60,000 nucleotides of DNA, taken from NCBI GenBank assembly GCA_905221605.1, contig CAJNDS010002312.1:64001-124000 (forward strand), read 5' to 3'. This stretch comes from Symbiodinium natans. Taxonomy: Eukaryota; Sar; Dinophyceae; Suessiales; Symbiodiniaceae. The translations under genes were made by a program, and so were the position numbers. Shown here piece by piece: positions 10,488 to 20,725 of the stretch. How positions within the stretch are numbered: the first letter of the stretch is position 1; each line of letters begins with the position of its first letter. Under the pieces are notes generated by a model. That model saw only the letters and a program-made list of their open reading frames with translations. It was not told the origin of the DNA and did no database searches.

Positions 10488-10510
10488 GACGAATGCCCTG
10501 TTTTCAAGAG
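10488..10510 (+). CDS. Micro-exon candidate
   Basis: ttgagacag|GACGAATGCC ... CAAGAG|GTAAAT bounds 23 nt reading DECPVFK. Both splice sites are consensus-like; its small size limits confidence. Confidence 0.35.
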
Positions 10511-10865
10511 GTAAATGCCGTAAACCCTAGACCTGATACTCCAACCCCTAAGCCCTGAGCCTTAAATCCCAAGCCCCTGAACCTGTCAACCTGAAACCCT
10601 GAATCCTCAGAAAAGCCCAGACCCCAAGCCCTAGAATCTAGACCCTAAACCCTAAACCTGAACCCTAGACCCTGAACCCCCTAAACCCTGATCCCTAGAC
10701 CCTCGATCCTCGACCCTGAACCCTAAACCCAAAAACTTAAACCCTGAGCCCTAAACCCTAAACCCTAGACCCTAATCCCGAAACCCTAAAAACCTAAACC
10801 CCATACCCTGAACCCTGAACCCTAGACCCCGAACCCCGAACCCTGAACCCCAAACCCGAAACCCA

Positions 10866-11090
10866 AAACCCAAAACCCTAAACCCTAAACCCCATACCCT
10901 AAACCCTAAACCCTAAACCCCATACCCTAAACCCTAAACCCTAAACCCTAAACCCTAAACCCTAAACCCTAAACCCTAAACCCTAAACCCTAAACCCGAA
11001 GCCCGAAACCCTAAACCCCTAAACCCCTAAACCCCTAAACCCCTAAACCCCTAAACCCTTAAACCCTAAACCCTAAACCCTAAACCCTTC
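10866..11090. repeat. CCCTAAA array
   Basis: C-strand heptamers with a CCCCTAAA sub-block near 11015-11060. Confidence 0.9.
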
Positions 11091-11126
11091 GAACTCCCGG
11101 GCGAAAGAACCTGCCAGGCCTCACAG

Positions 11127-14100
11127 GCCGTCTGCGGCCGCCTTTTCCTGGAGCTTCACTCGGAGCTCGAGCTGGGGGGCCCAAAAGCAGTGGGATTTTG
11201 AGGGTTTAGGGGCTTAGGGTTTAGGGGTTTAGGGTTTAGGGGTTTGGGGTTTAGGGGTTTAGGGTTAGGGGTTTGGGGTCTGGGTTTAGGGTTTGGGGTC
11301 TGGGTTTAGGGTTTGGGTTTGGGGTTTCGGGTTTAGGGCTTTGGGATTTAGGGATTTAGGGTTCAGGGTCTAGAGGTTTGGGAGTTTGGGGTTTAGGGGT
11401 TTAGGGGTTTAGGGATTTAGGGTTTAGGGGTTTAGGGTTTAGGGGTCTATATCGGTGTTTTAGGGTTTAGGTGTTTTAGGGTTTAGCGGCTCAGGGGTTC
11501 CTTAGGGCTTGGTGTTTGGGTTTAGATCTTGGGTTTAGTTCAGGGCCCTTTGGGGCCTTGTGTTTTTGGTTTAGGGGTTTTTGGATTCAGAGGTTTATGG
11601 GTTTCAGGGCCTCGGGTTTAGAGGGTTTGAAGTGTTCTTTTGAAAGGTTTTCCCGTGCATGTTGGGGCTTTAGGGTTTGGGATGTTGGGGTTTAGGGTTT
11701 AGGGTTTAGGGTTTAGGGTTTAGGGCTTTAGGGGTTTAGGGTTTGTAGGGTTTTGGAGTCACGTTGGGGCTTTGGGCCTTTAGAGGTCTGGAGCTCAGGG
11801 GGCTTGAGGGCTTAAGAGCTTTAGGCGTTCAAGATTTTGGGGTTTAGGGCACGCGCTTTAGGGGGCTTAGGGCTCTAGGCATTTGTGATTTTGGGGTTTT
11901 GGGTGTAGGGTTCAGCTCGAGAGTATCCAGGACAAGCCCTTAACCTTGAACCCTAAACCCTAAACCCAACCCCCACCGCCCCCCCCTTCCCCCCGGGAAT
12001 AAACCCTAAACCCAACCCCTAAACCTTAAACCCTAAACCCTAAATCCTAAACCCTAAACCCTAATTCCTGAACCCTGTATCGCGGTAGGCTGCTGAGCCA
12101 AGGGTGCAGCGTAAGCACCAAAGGAAAAGGAGGGAAACATGGAGAGAACATGAGCGCAGACTGAGCGAAGAAAAAGCGGACGAGTTGCTTCATGAGCTCC
12201 CTCCCGTGCGATGACACTTCGCGACATGCGTCTTCTCATCGGCGAGCAGCTGAAGATGACAAAGAAGGTTGCAAAGTCTCTGATGGTGCGGATTGGCGAC
12301 AATGAGTGGTCTAGTGGATGCAAGACCGTTGGTGGCATGATGAAGGAAAACCTCTTCAAGGAGACCGACACGTTGGTGATTTCTACGGGGCCTCGTGGAG
12401 GGGCAGGAAAACGCAAGGTGACTTCTTGCACGGTGATGGGGAGATGGAGGCCGTTCGCGACCTAAACCCTAAACCCTAAACCCTAAACCCCTAAACCCTA
12501 AACCCTAAACCCTAAACCCTAAACCCTAACCCAATCCCAGGGTCCCTCCTTTCGTCCCTTGGAAGCCGCGCCCTTCCGAGGTTTGGGTTCCCTGTGCCGC
12601 AGGGCTGCTACGCCGCGGCCTTAAGGGATGCCCTAAAACCTAAACCCTAAACCCTAAACCCTAAACCCTAAACCCTAAACCCTAAACCCTAAACCCTAAA
12701 CCCTAAGGTTTAGGGTTCAAGGTCCAGAGTTGCTCCGTCTTCTTCCATAGCTGATAGAGTTCCCATCGACGTGCCGTCTTTCTGCAGTTCAGAGTTTATG
12801 CTTGGGGTAAGAGCTTTAGGGTTTGGGACCCAGAGGCCCTTGGATCATATCAAGATCCCGCGTGATCTCTCTGCCTATTCTTGTTCGTATTCTTATTCTT
12901 ATTCTTCTTGTAATTCTTATGATTACTTCGTGATCATGTTGCCAGTACTTTCTTAATCAATCAATCGTCCTCCATGACGGGGGATTGGCGTCTCCGGGGA
13001 GGTCTTGCATGGGGTTCGGGGTTTGGGGGTTTCAAGGGAATGGGGTGCCCTCTCTGGGGTTTAGGGTTTAGGGTTAGGGTTTAGGGTGCGTTCCTTTGGC
13101 TGTCTCCGTCTGTACTCTCAGTCTTAATTAATCTCAAGCCGGAGGCCCTCTTGCTCTCTGACACTTTTTTTTTAGTCTTGCTCTGGCTTTCTCCCCTCCC
13201 TCCCTCCCACTCTTTCCTTATTTCTTTATGTATATACATATATACATATACGTTTCTTCCTCTCTCTTAATTTTTTTGTTTTCTCTCTCTCTCTCTCTCT
13301 CTCGCTCTTTCGCTCTGCGTTCTTGGATCCAGGGTTTGAGGGCTTCTGGCTGTCGTCGTCGAAGTGATGCTTTACGTGGCCTAAGCCCCAAACCCTGAGC
13401 TCCTTAGATCCGAGAAGTCCTCACCTCCCACACTCTAGCCCGAAGCTCTTCGCCCTTCACTCCTGACTTAGGGAGGAGGCTTTGGGGTTTAGGGTTTGGG
13501 GGGTTTAGGGTTTAGGGTTTAGGGTTTAGGGTTCAGAAACGAAGGGAATCAATCCTGAGCCGAGGTGGACGCGAACCGCTACGGCTCGGAGGGGCGTGTG
13601 GTCGCCATCTACATCCTCTTTGAGGTCTGGGTTGTTGGGGTTTTTAGGGTTTCAGGGTTTAGGGTTTAGGGTTTAGGGTTTCAGGGTTTCAGGGTTTCAG
13701 GGTTTTGGCAGGCTTGGAGGGCGTTAGGGTTTTTGGGTTTTCGGCGTTTTAGGGTTTTAGGGTTTCAGGGTTTCAGGGTTTCAGTAGGGTTTGAGGGCGT
13801 TAGGGTTCTAGGGTTTTAGGGCTTTAGGGCTTTAGGGTGTTGGGTTTTTAGGGTTCAGGATTTAGGGCTTAGGGTTGTAGGTTTTCGTTTAGGGTTTAGG
13901 GTTTAGGGTTTAGGGTTTAGGGATTAGGGTTTAGGGTTTAGGGTTTAGGGTTTATACTAACAGTCCTTAATGCTTAGTTGTAGAGTCGGTAGCCTTTAAC
14001 CTTTTGGGGTCATAGAACCCCCTTATAATCCCAAAGGTTAACCTTTGGTTCCCCCTAGGTACTGGACAACTAGGAATAGGTATGATAGCACCCCCTACTA

Positions 14101-14280
14101 TAATCCCTGTTGGGGACTGTTAGTATAAGGGGGAACGTCCCACACTTTGGGTCTTAAGTTCCAAGGCAGCCCCTGTCACAGGCCCTGAACGGCTTGAAGG
14201 CCCAGACGACGTACACCATCGCCGGGACCCCGAACGGGCTTGGACTCCATGGGAGTCTTGAGAGAATCACGCGAATCTGA
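11127..14280 (+). CDS. Multi-exon gene 3' part, unknown protein, with one frame break
   Basis: Candidate exons are 11127-11189, 12089-12417, 12603-12629, 12788-12806, 13565-13624 and 14182-14280 (stop TGA 14278-14280). The last two join in phase (VDANRYGSEGRVVAIYILFE, then ALNGLKAQTTYTIAGTPNGL...), resembling a beta-sandwich strand pair, but no family is assigned. The large exon has two coding frames. The first (RKRRETWREHERRLSEEKAD) ends ELPPVR at TGA 12212. The second begins at ATG 12211 (MTLRDMRLLIGEQLKMTKKV) and runs to AAG|GTGACT. The 12806 to 13565 junction is not phase-compatible, so at least one exon is missing or misplaced. Confidence 0.5.
11202..11945. repeat. Degenerate G-strand heptamer region
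   Basis: Loosely periodic GGGTTTAGGGGTTT-type sequence, probably intronic. I see no exon in it. Confidence 0.7.
12640..12705. repeat. CCCTAAA array
   Basis: Nine or so perfect heptamers following the micro-exon at 12603-12629. Confidence 0.9.
12840..13380. other. Intronic low-complexity region
   Basis: TTCTTATTC-type pyrimidine repeats, a CT dinucleotide run near 13280-13305, short TATA repeats and heptamer fragments. A possible ATG-containing patch at 12975 (MTGDWRLRG) was not called. Confidence 0.5.
13952..14128. mobile_element. Terminal-inverted-repeat element, TTATACTAACAGTCC family
   Basis: TTATACTAACAGTCC at the left and GGACTGTTAGTATAA at the right bound 177 bp, with an internal CCCAAAGGTTAACCTTTGG palindrome. 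It lies wholly within the intron between exons 13565-13624 and 14182-14280. A diverged relative is at about 24112-24250. Confidence 0.75.
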
Positions 14281-14512
14281 AGTCCAACCCTAAACCCTAA
14301 ACCCTGAACCCCAAACCCTGAACCCTAAACCTTACACCCTAAACCCTAAACCCGAAACCTAAACCCTAAACGCTAAACCCTAAACCCTAAACCCGAAACC
14401 TAAACCCTAAACGCTAAACCCTAAACCCTAAACCCTAAACCCTAAACCCTAAACCCTAAACCTCGGGGAGTTCATCCCTAAACCGGCAACCCCCCCAAAC
14501 CCTGCACCCCAG

Positions 14513-14808
14513 GACCTCATTCGTCGTCTCAATGCGGTTTGGGCAGAAGGTCGTCCCCTAAACCCTAAACCCTAAACCCTAAACCCTAAACCCTAAACCC
14601 TAAACCCTAAACCCTAAACCCTAAACCCTAAACCCTAAACCCTAAACCCTAAACCCTAAACCCTAAACCCGAAACCCCAAACCCTAAACCCTAAACCCTA
14701 AACCCTAAACCCTAAACCCTAAACCCTAAACCCTAAACCCTAAACCCTAAACCCTAAACCCTAAACCCTAAGCCCTAAACCCTGAACCGCAGCCATGGTC
14801 CTCTTGAG
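14513..14808 (+). CDS. Two phase-matched small exons, unknown protein
   Basis: Exon 14513-14549 (accccag|GAC, DLIRRLNAVWAE, G|GTCGTC) and exon 14793-14808 (ccgcag|CC, AMVLL, AG|GTACCA) join in phase across an intron that is almost entirely CCCTAAA. Confidence 0.5.
14557..14782. repeat. CCCTAAA array filling an intron
   Basis: About 225 bp of perfect heptamers between the exons at 14513-14549 and 14793-14808. Confidence 0.95.
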
Positions 14809-15118
14809 GTACCATTTCTTAGGAGCTGGTGGGCTTTAGGTCTTTGGTAGTGCGAGAGTCTTTTCAGCCGAACCTTAAACTTTAGAAATAGACTTTAACT
14901 AAACTTGAAGCCTGAAACCTGACCTTAAACCTTAAACCTCAAGCCTTAACCCCTAAACCCTGAGCTCTAAGCCCTGGAGTTGGGTCCGGGTAGCGGTGCG
15001 CACATGTCGGCCTGGCATACACCTACCTGTAATATTTTATTCACCGACAGTTTTGGTGGCGTTTTGCCTTTTCAGTGGTATATAAATACGTAAACAAATA
15101 CGTAAAAAATAGAAAAAT

Positions 15119-15166
15119 GTATATATATATATATATATATGCATATATTATTATATATATATACAC
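15119..15166. repeat. AT dinucleotide-rich microsatellite
   Basis: TATATA run with short interruptions, in an AT-rich patch that contrasts with the GC-rich surroundings. Confidence 0.85.
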
Positions 15167-15231
15167 CGTAAAACGGGTAGGTAAATAGTACAGGGCCCAG
15201 AAATCATTACCCTAAACCCTTAACAGCATCT

Positions 15232-15377
15232 TGGTTGCAAACCAAGCCCCCGAGGCCCATTCTAACTCAGTAAGGCCCCTATTTTTGAGGTAAATAACAC
15301 GACCCATGCAATATATTGGTTTATAATCCCACGAGACCCATTTCAACTGAGGTAAGGCCCCTGTTTTTAGAGCAAAC
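15232..15377. repeat. Imperfect direct duplication of about 90 bp
   Basis: The segment around GGCCCATTCTAACTCAGTAAG is repeated as GACCCATTTCAACTGAGGTAAG, each followed by GGCCCCT(A/G)TTTTT and a gag-rich tail. Intronic and unrelated to the heptamer. Confidence 0.6.
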
Positions 15378-15456
15378 CGCTAGACCCTAAACCCTAAACC
15401 CTAAACCCTAAACCCTAAACCCTAAACCCTGAACCCTAAACCCTGAACCCTAAACC

Positions 15457-15488
<32 letters not shown>

Positions 15489-15563
15489 ACCCTAAACCCT
15501 AAACCCTAAACCCTAAACCCTGATGAGCTCCTGTAAGGGGCCTGAGGGACCCGCTGTCCGCAG

Positions 15564-15810
15564 AGGTGATGAACGTGAAGCTGCAGGTCATCATGAGCCT
15601 ACAAGGCTGCAAGGGTTTCGGGGTTTTAGGCTCGAGAACGCCAGGGTTTAGGGTTTAGGGTTTAGGGTAAGGGTTAGGGTTTAGGGTTAGGGTTTAGTTT
15701 TTAGGGTTTACGGTTTAGGGTTCAGGGTTTAGGGTTTAGGGTTTGTAGGTTTAACAGCCTTAGCTGCTGTTAGAGAATTGATCCTACCGAATGTAGGGGA
15801 CGTGGAGGAT
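15564..15810 (+). CDS. Two phase-matched exons, unknown protein
   Basis: Exon 15564-15605 (cgctgtccgcag|AG, VMNVKLQVIMSLQ, G|GC donor) joins exon 15758-15810 (ALAAVRELILPNVGDVED, then GTCGGA). The intron between is G-strand heptamer DNA. The joined peptide looks like a helical, HEAT-like segment, but this is only an impression. Confidence 0.5.
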
Positions 15811-16289
15811 GTCGGACCCTACAAGCCCTGCAAACCCGATCTAAGCTCTAAGCCGTAGGTTGTGTTTGAATCACGCCCGCAGACGCTCTGCGTCGTTCCT
15901 GTCTCCCGAACCCCTAAACCTTTTGTACCCTAAGCCCTAAAGTTTAAACCTCACCGTTGATATGTCATGCGGGGACATCATTCGGGCATCCCTTTTTGGT
16001 AATTACCCTAAGCCTTCAGGAATGTTCCAACACGCAGCTGTTTCTGTTTTCTGTTTTCTGTTTGGGGTCGAGGTTGGGATTCTCCCCCTTATACGAACAG
16101 TTGTTAATAGGGAGTACGGGATGATGATAGGGGCTACTAGAATCCCTTGTAAGGACTTTTGCCATGGGGGAGCATCCCAACCCTAAGCCCCAAACCAGTT
16201 TCTGCTGTGCTGTTCGCTTCCTTGCGTGGCTTGCTGAAGGGCTTTAGAGAGTTCCCATGACTTTCAGTGAGCCCAGACCTGTCTAAACC

Positions 16290-16445
16290 CTAAACCCTTT
16301 AAGCCCTAAACCCTAAACCCTAAACCCTAAACCCTAAACCCTAAGCCCTAAGCCCTAAACCCTAAACCCTACACCCTACACCCTAAACCCTAAACCCTAA
16401 ACCCTAAACCCTAAACCCTAAACCCTAAACCCTAAACCCTAAACC
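16290..16445. repeat. CCCTAAA array
   Basis: Heptamers with a few CCCTAAG and CCCTACA units, ending at the acceptor of the exon at 16448. Confidence 0.9.
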
Positions 16446-16447
16446 AG

Positions 16448-16758
16448 GCACTTCGTTGGAGAGTCTTCGCGAGGTGGGGAAGTTCGTCACCCTTGACACT
16501 AAGATCTTGGCAGAACGTTGGCACGCTCTTGTTCTTCTGCCGCGCGGGGCGGCACTGAAGCGCAGCTGCGGCATGCGTCTTCCTCGCGTGGATCCACCAG
16601 CCCTGTCCCGAGTAGCAAAAGCGGAATTGACGCGCTCCTCCCAACCAGGACGTGGACCTACAGACCTTGATCTTCGGCGGATCCTGAACGAGGCCGAAGC
16701 CTCAAAGGGAAGAGAAGTGCTTCCGATGTTCGAGTCCTACTTCAAGACGAAAGAGGAG
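16448..16758 (+). CDS. Large internal exon, unknown protein
   Basis: 103 open codons start after aaaccag and end at GAGGAG|GTCGGT. The translation reads TSLESLREVGKFVTLDTKIL early and LDLRRILNEAEASKGREVLP near the end. It is flanked directly by CCCTAAA arrays on both sides. Basic and mixed in composition; no known domain is recognised. Confidence 0.7.
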
Positions 16759-16790
16759 GTCGGTTCTCTGTATTCTGTGGAGGATATGCT

Positions 16791-17099
16791 AAACCCTAAA
16801 CCCTAAACCCTAAACCCTAAACCCTAAACCCTAAACCCTAAACCCTAAACCCTAAACCCTAAACCCTAAACCCTAAACCCTAAACCCTAAACCCTAAACC
16901 CTAAACCCTAAACCCTAAACCCTAAACCCTAAACCCTAAACCTAAACCCTAAACCCTAAACCCTAAACCCTAAACCTAAACCCTAAGCCCTTAGCCCTAA
17001 GCCCTAAGCCCTAAGCCCTAAGCCCTAAGCCCTAAGCCCTAAGCCCTAAGCCCTAAGCCCTAAGCCCTAAACCCTAAACCCTAAACCCTAAACCCTAAG
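16791..17099. repeat. CCCTAAA array with a CCCTAAG block
   Basis: About 190 bp of CCCTAAA, then about 14 consecutive CCCTAAG units (near 16981-17066), then CCCTAAA again. Confidence 0.95.
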
Positions 17100-17268
17100 C
17101 AAAGAGGATCTAGGCCTCAGCCTGCCTAAGCTTCATACCTACACCCTAAGCCCCCCTTAATAGAGCTAGACCCTAAACCCTAAACCCAAAACCCTGAACC
17201 CAAAACCCAAAACCCGAAACCCTAAACCCTAAACCCTAAACGCTGAACCCTAAACCCTAAACCGACAG

Positions 17269-17331
17269 GCTATGCCGACTTGCCCGAGCACCTCATCGAG
17301 CTGGTCGCGCCGGCGTCCCCAGTGTTAGAAG
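17269..17331 (+). CDS. Internal exon, unknown protein
   Basis: ccgacag|GC ... GTTAGAAG|GTTGAA bounds YADLPEHLIELVAPASPVLE. Convincing composition and both borders present. Confidence 0.6.
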
Positions 17332-17484
17332 GTTGAAGGAGGGTTTAGGGTGTAGGGTTTAGGGTTTAGGGTCTAGGGTCTAGGGTTCAGAGTAGCTCAA
17401 GGTTTCCTAGTAGTCCCCACTACTCCCGCGAAGGCTCCCTAAGCTTCCCGAAGGTTCCCCAAATACCTACCCCCCCCCCCCCCA

Positions 17485-17850
17485 TAAACCCTAAACCCTA
17501 AACCTAAACCCTAAACCCTAAACCCTAAACCCTAAACCCTAAACCCTAAACCCTAAACCCTAAACCCTAAACCCTAAGCCCTAAGCCCTAAGCCCTCAAC
17601 CCTAAACCCTAAACCCTAAACCCTAGAAGAAAACCCTCAACCCTAAACCCTAAACCCTAAACCCTGAACCCTAAACCCTAAACCATAGACCCTAAACCCT
17701 AAAGCTTAAACCCTAAACCCTACACCCTCAACAAAAAAGTCTAAACCCTAAACCCTAAACCCCAAACCCCAAACCCCAAACCCTAAACCCTAAACCCCAA
17801 ACCCCAAACCCTAAACCCTAGACCGTAAACACTAAACCCCAAACCCTAAA
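17485..17850. repeat. CCCTAAA array with CCCTAAG, CCCCAAA variants
   Basis: Mixed C-strand array preceded by a poly-C run at about 17470-17482. Confidence 0.9.
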
Positions 17851-17880
17851 CCCTCCCACGAAACCCCCTCCTCCCTTAAG

Positions 17881-17947
17881 AAGTCTGGAACACTGCAGTG
17901 GTGGGGGTAACGCCGAAGCAACCCAGGCTGGGTCGACATCCTTCTTG
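17881..17947 (+). CDS. Two tiny exon candidates
   Basis: 17881-17906 (KSGTLQWWG, GG|GTAACG) and 17927-17947 (GWVDILLG, G|GTTTAG) are separated by 20 nt that begin GT and end CCCAG. They may be one exon or two around a very short intron. Confidence 0.3.
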
Positions 17948-18590
17948 GTTTAGGGTTTAGGGTTTAGGGTTTAGGGTTTAGGGTTTAGGGTTTAGGGTTT
18001 GGGTACCTTCTGCCCCCCCCCCCCCTCCTCTGCGTCCCTCCTTCAAGGGGTTAAGGGTTCAGGGTCATGTAGTGCATGGAATTCCCAGAGTGCCAGTCAG
18101 TTCTTACGTCCAGGCCGCGCATGGCCTGGCTTTCTAAGAAATATTCAACATGCCCCTAGGGCCCTAGGGCATACCCCTTAAAAGCAATTCAGGGGTATGG
18201 CAAAATCCTCCCTTAGACTCCCTTTATATTATACTTTCATAGGTTAAGGGGTATGGGTTTGGGGTATGGTGAGATATTCTTAGAGGTGTGCGAACAAAGC
18301 CATGTACAGTCCCAATACTCGGAGGATCGGGGCACTTAGAGTCGGGTTATAAGTACCTTAGTTGGGGTTACAAGCACTTGTAAGTATACTTACCTTACTT
18401 CAGAAGCCCCACTTACTAAGTCCCCTGATCCTTTAAGTACACCGCCAAAGCCCTGAACCCCAAATGCGCAGCCCCAAGTTCTGATCCCTAAACCCGAACC
18501 CCTAACCCCTAATCCCTAAACCCTAAGCCCTAAACCCTAAACCCTAAACCCGAAGCCCTAAGCCCTAAGCCCTAAGCCCTAAACCTGAAG

Positions 18591-18649
18591 TGAGGCTGGA
18601 TGACATCAAGATCAAGCCAGAGGCGCCTTGCTCTCCACTTGCGTCAGAG
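18591..18649 (+). CDS. Internal exon, unknown protein
   Basis: Follows acctgaag and reads RLDDIKIKPEAPCSPLASE. The frame is clear; the donor is not canonical. Confidence 0.5.
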
Positions 18650-18654
18650 ACTCT

Positions 18655-18898
18655 AAACCCTAAACCCTAAACCCTAAACCCTAAACCCTAAACCCTAAAC
18701 CCTAAACCCTAAACCCTAAACCCTAAACCCCCAAACCCTAAACCCTCAACCCCAAACCCCAAACCCCAAACCCTAAACCCTAAACCCTAAACCCTAAACC
18801 CTAAACCCTAAACCCTAAACCCTAAACCCTAAACCCTAAACCCTAAACCCTAAACCCTAAACCCTAAACCCTAAGCCCTAAGCCCTAAACCCTAAACG
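18655..18898. repeat. CCCTAAA array
   Basis: About 240 bp, mostly perfect, with a short CCCCAAA block in the middle. Confidence 0.95.
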
Positions 18899-18933
18899 CT
18901 ACCTTAAACCCCTTAAGCCCAAAGCCATATAAA

Positions 18934-19053
18934 GGCTGGTGGCCTCTTTATCTGTTACCCTGTGACCTGAATATATTCCCTAGATACACTATAATAAGAA
19001 CCCCAATATATGCCCTTATAAAGCATAAACCCTACTTAAAGAGACCACCAACC
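18934..19053. mobile_element. Terminal-inverted-repeat element, GGTTGGTGGTCTCTTTA family
   Basis: GGCTGGTGGCCTCTTTA at the left and TAAAGAGACCACCAACC at the right bound 120 bp of AT-rich DNA without coding potential. Confidence 0.65.
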
Positions 19054-19306
19054 CATTTAACCTAAACCCCAAGCCCCTGGCCCCGCTAAGCGCTCAGGGG
19101 CTGACTCAAGTGGAGCCACGCGAGCCTCACGCCCTAAAGTCCAAATGCCACACACTCTGCCCCTAAACCTCAAATTAAACCCCTAAACCCTCAACCCTAA
19201 ACCTTAAGCCTTCAACCCTTAAACCCTCAACTCTCAAGCCTAAAGCCTAAACCCCTATGCCCCTAAGCCTGGGGGCTGACTCTAAGCGGAGCCACGCGAG
19301 CCTCAG

Positions 19307-19385
19307 GGCGTCGTGGACGTCGGCTATGCCAATCCGGACAAGCCCATCCAGCGCTCAGCAGATCGAGGGGCTTTGCTGGCCAGTG
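19307..19385 (+). CDS. Internal exon with a duplicated 5' edge, unknown protein
   Basis: The acceptor gcgagcctcag precedes 79 nt ending GCCAGTG|GTTGGG. One frame reads GVVDVGYANPDKPIQRSADR; the other two are also open, so the frame is provisional. About 40 nt upstream of the acceptor are an imperfect copy of 19088-19130. Confidence 0.5.
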
Positions 19386-19645
19386 GTTGGGCCCTAAACC
19401 CCAAACCCTCGGCCCAAAAGGTTGAGGGCTGGGGGTTCAGGGTTCAGAGTTTGGGGCTGAGTGAGTGAGGGTTGGGGGTCAAGGATTCAGGGTTGGGGTG
19501 TTTTCCCATTTCTGTATGGCAAAGTCGGTAAGGGCGGGGGCAGCCTGCACCCTACACCCTACACCCTAAGCTCTAAACCCGAAACCCTAAACCCTAAACT
19601 CGAAGCCCCAAGCGAAACCCCTACGCCCCTAACCCTCGACCCCAG

Positions 19646-19724
19646 CTTACGTGTAGCCGCACAAACTGCAATCAGAGCAGTACCATGGAGAGGAGCTAAG
19701 GATGTTTCAGCAGTAATTTATTAA
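19646..19724 (+). CDS. Terminal exon, unknown protein
   Basis: cgaccccag|C is followed by LRVAAQTAIRAVPWRGAKDV and TAA at 19722-19724. The downstream AT-rich stretch (19725-19790) lacks heptamers and may be 3' untranslated sequence. Confidence 0.5.
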
Positions 19725-19852
19725 TGTATTCCCTTTGAGTTTATAAATGTAATCCATTGTAGACATAAGATGCCGAAACTCTAAAACGTGAATGCTGGGT
19801 TAAGGCTGAGGGCTTGGGGTTGTTGGCTGCCCAACTCCTGCCCACGTGCCAG

Positions 19853-19938
19853 AACGAGAGCACCGACATGCGCTGGTACCAGGGGGGCACCGACCTCAGA
19901 AATCGGCCTTGCACGCATGTCGAGCCCAGAGCCCTCAG
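19853..19938 (+). CDS. Exon, unknown protein
   Basis: After cacgtgccag an open frame reads NESTDMRWYQGGTDLRNRPC. The right border is uncertain (CTCAG at 19899, or later). Confidence 0.5.
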
Positions 19939-19944
19939 CCAACA

Positions 19945-20065
19945 ACCCTGAACCCTAAACCCTCAACCCTAAACCCTAAACCCTAAACCCTAAACCCTAA
20001 ACCCTAAACCCTAAACCCTAAACCCCAAACCCCAAACCCCAAACCCCAAACCCCAAACCCTAATC
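19945..20065. repeat. CCCTAAA/CCCCAAA array
   Basis: C-strand heptamers ending in a CCCCAAA sub-block. Confidence 0.9.
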
Positions 20066-20403
20066 TAAGGGTGTAAACCCTTAACCGGCCGTAAGCCCTA
20101 AAGCCTAACTAGGGAAGCGAGCGGCCATCTTCTTGGCTCCCAGCTTTTGGACTTCAGTGTTTTAGGGTTACCCTCAACCCTAAACCCTAAATCCTGAGCA
20201 TCTAAACCCTACACCCTAAACCCCTAAACCAGGAGCTTTGGGAGAGTTTTGGGTTTCGGCTGGTAAGGCTGTCACGGGATGAGGCTTGAGAATGTTCGGG
20301 TTTCGAAGTCTCAGGGTTTTGCGCTAGGGTTTGCAGTGTTTAGCAACTACTGGGTTTAGGGTTTAGGGTTAGGGCTACAGCGGCTAGACTTTTGAGAACA
20401 CCG

Positions 20404-20725
20404 TCTTCATGATGGCTGCTGCTTGGACGATTGACGCACATGCTTTCACCATGCTGCCAGAGCTCTGGCGAGCTCGCACGCTGCCTGGCGTACCCATCTC
20501 TGCAGGGCCCCGGTCAGTCACAAAGTGGGGATGCTCTGGGCGGGCCTCAGGCGTCGCGCAGCTGCTGGGTGCGTGGTGTGTGCCTGCTGCGTGCAGTCTT
20601 CGCGCGCGTCGTCGTGCGCCATGGCTTCAGTGAGGCACAAGCAGAGCTGCGGAGGGGCTTAGGATGGGCTTCGTGGCTTCCTGGCATAGTGTTCAGGGTA
20701 GATATCATTGGTAGAATAATGTTGA
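20404..20725 (+). CDS. Upstream coding region of the NYN-like gene, frame uncertain
   Basis: GC-rich, repeat-free DNA open in two frames. The more convincing frame reads RVVVRHGFSEAQAELRRGLG and runs on to 20781, one frame off the downstream ORF. It is probably an upstream exon joined through an intron I cannot place, although a sequencing frameshift is possible. Confidence 0.4.
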
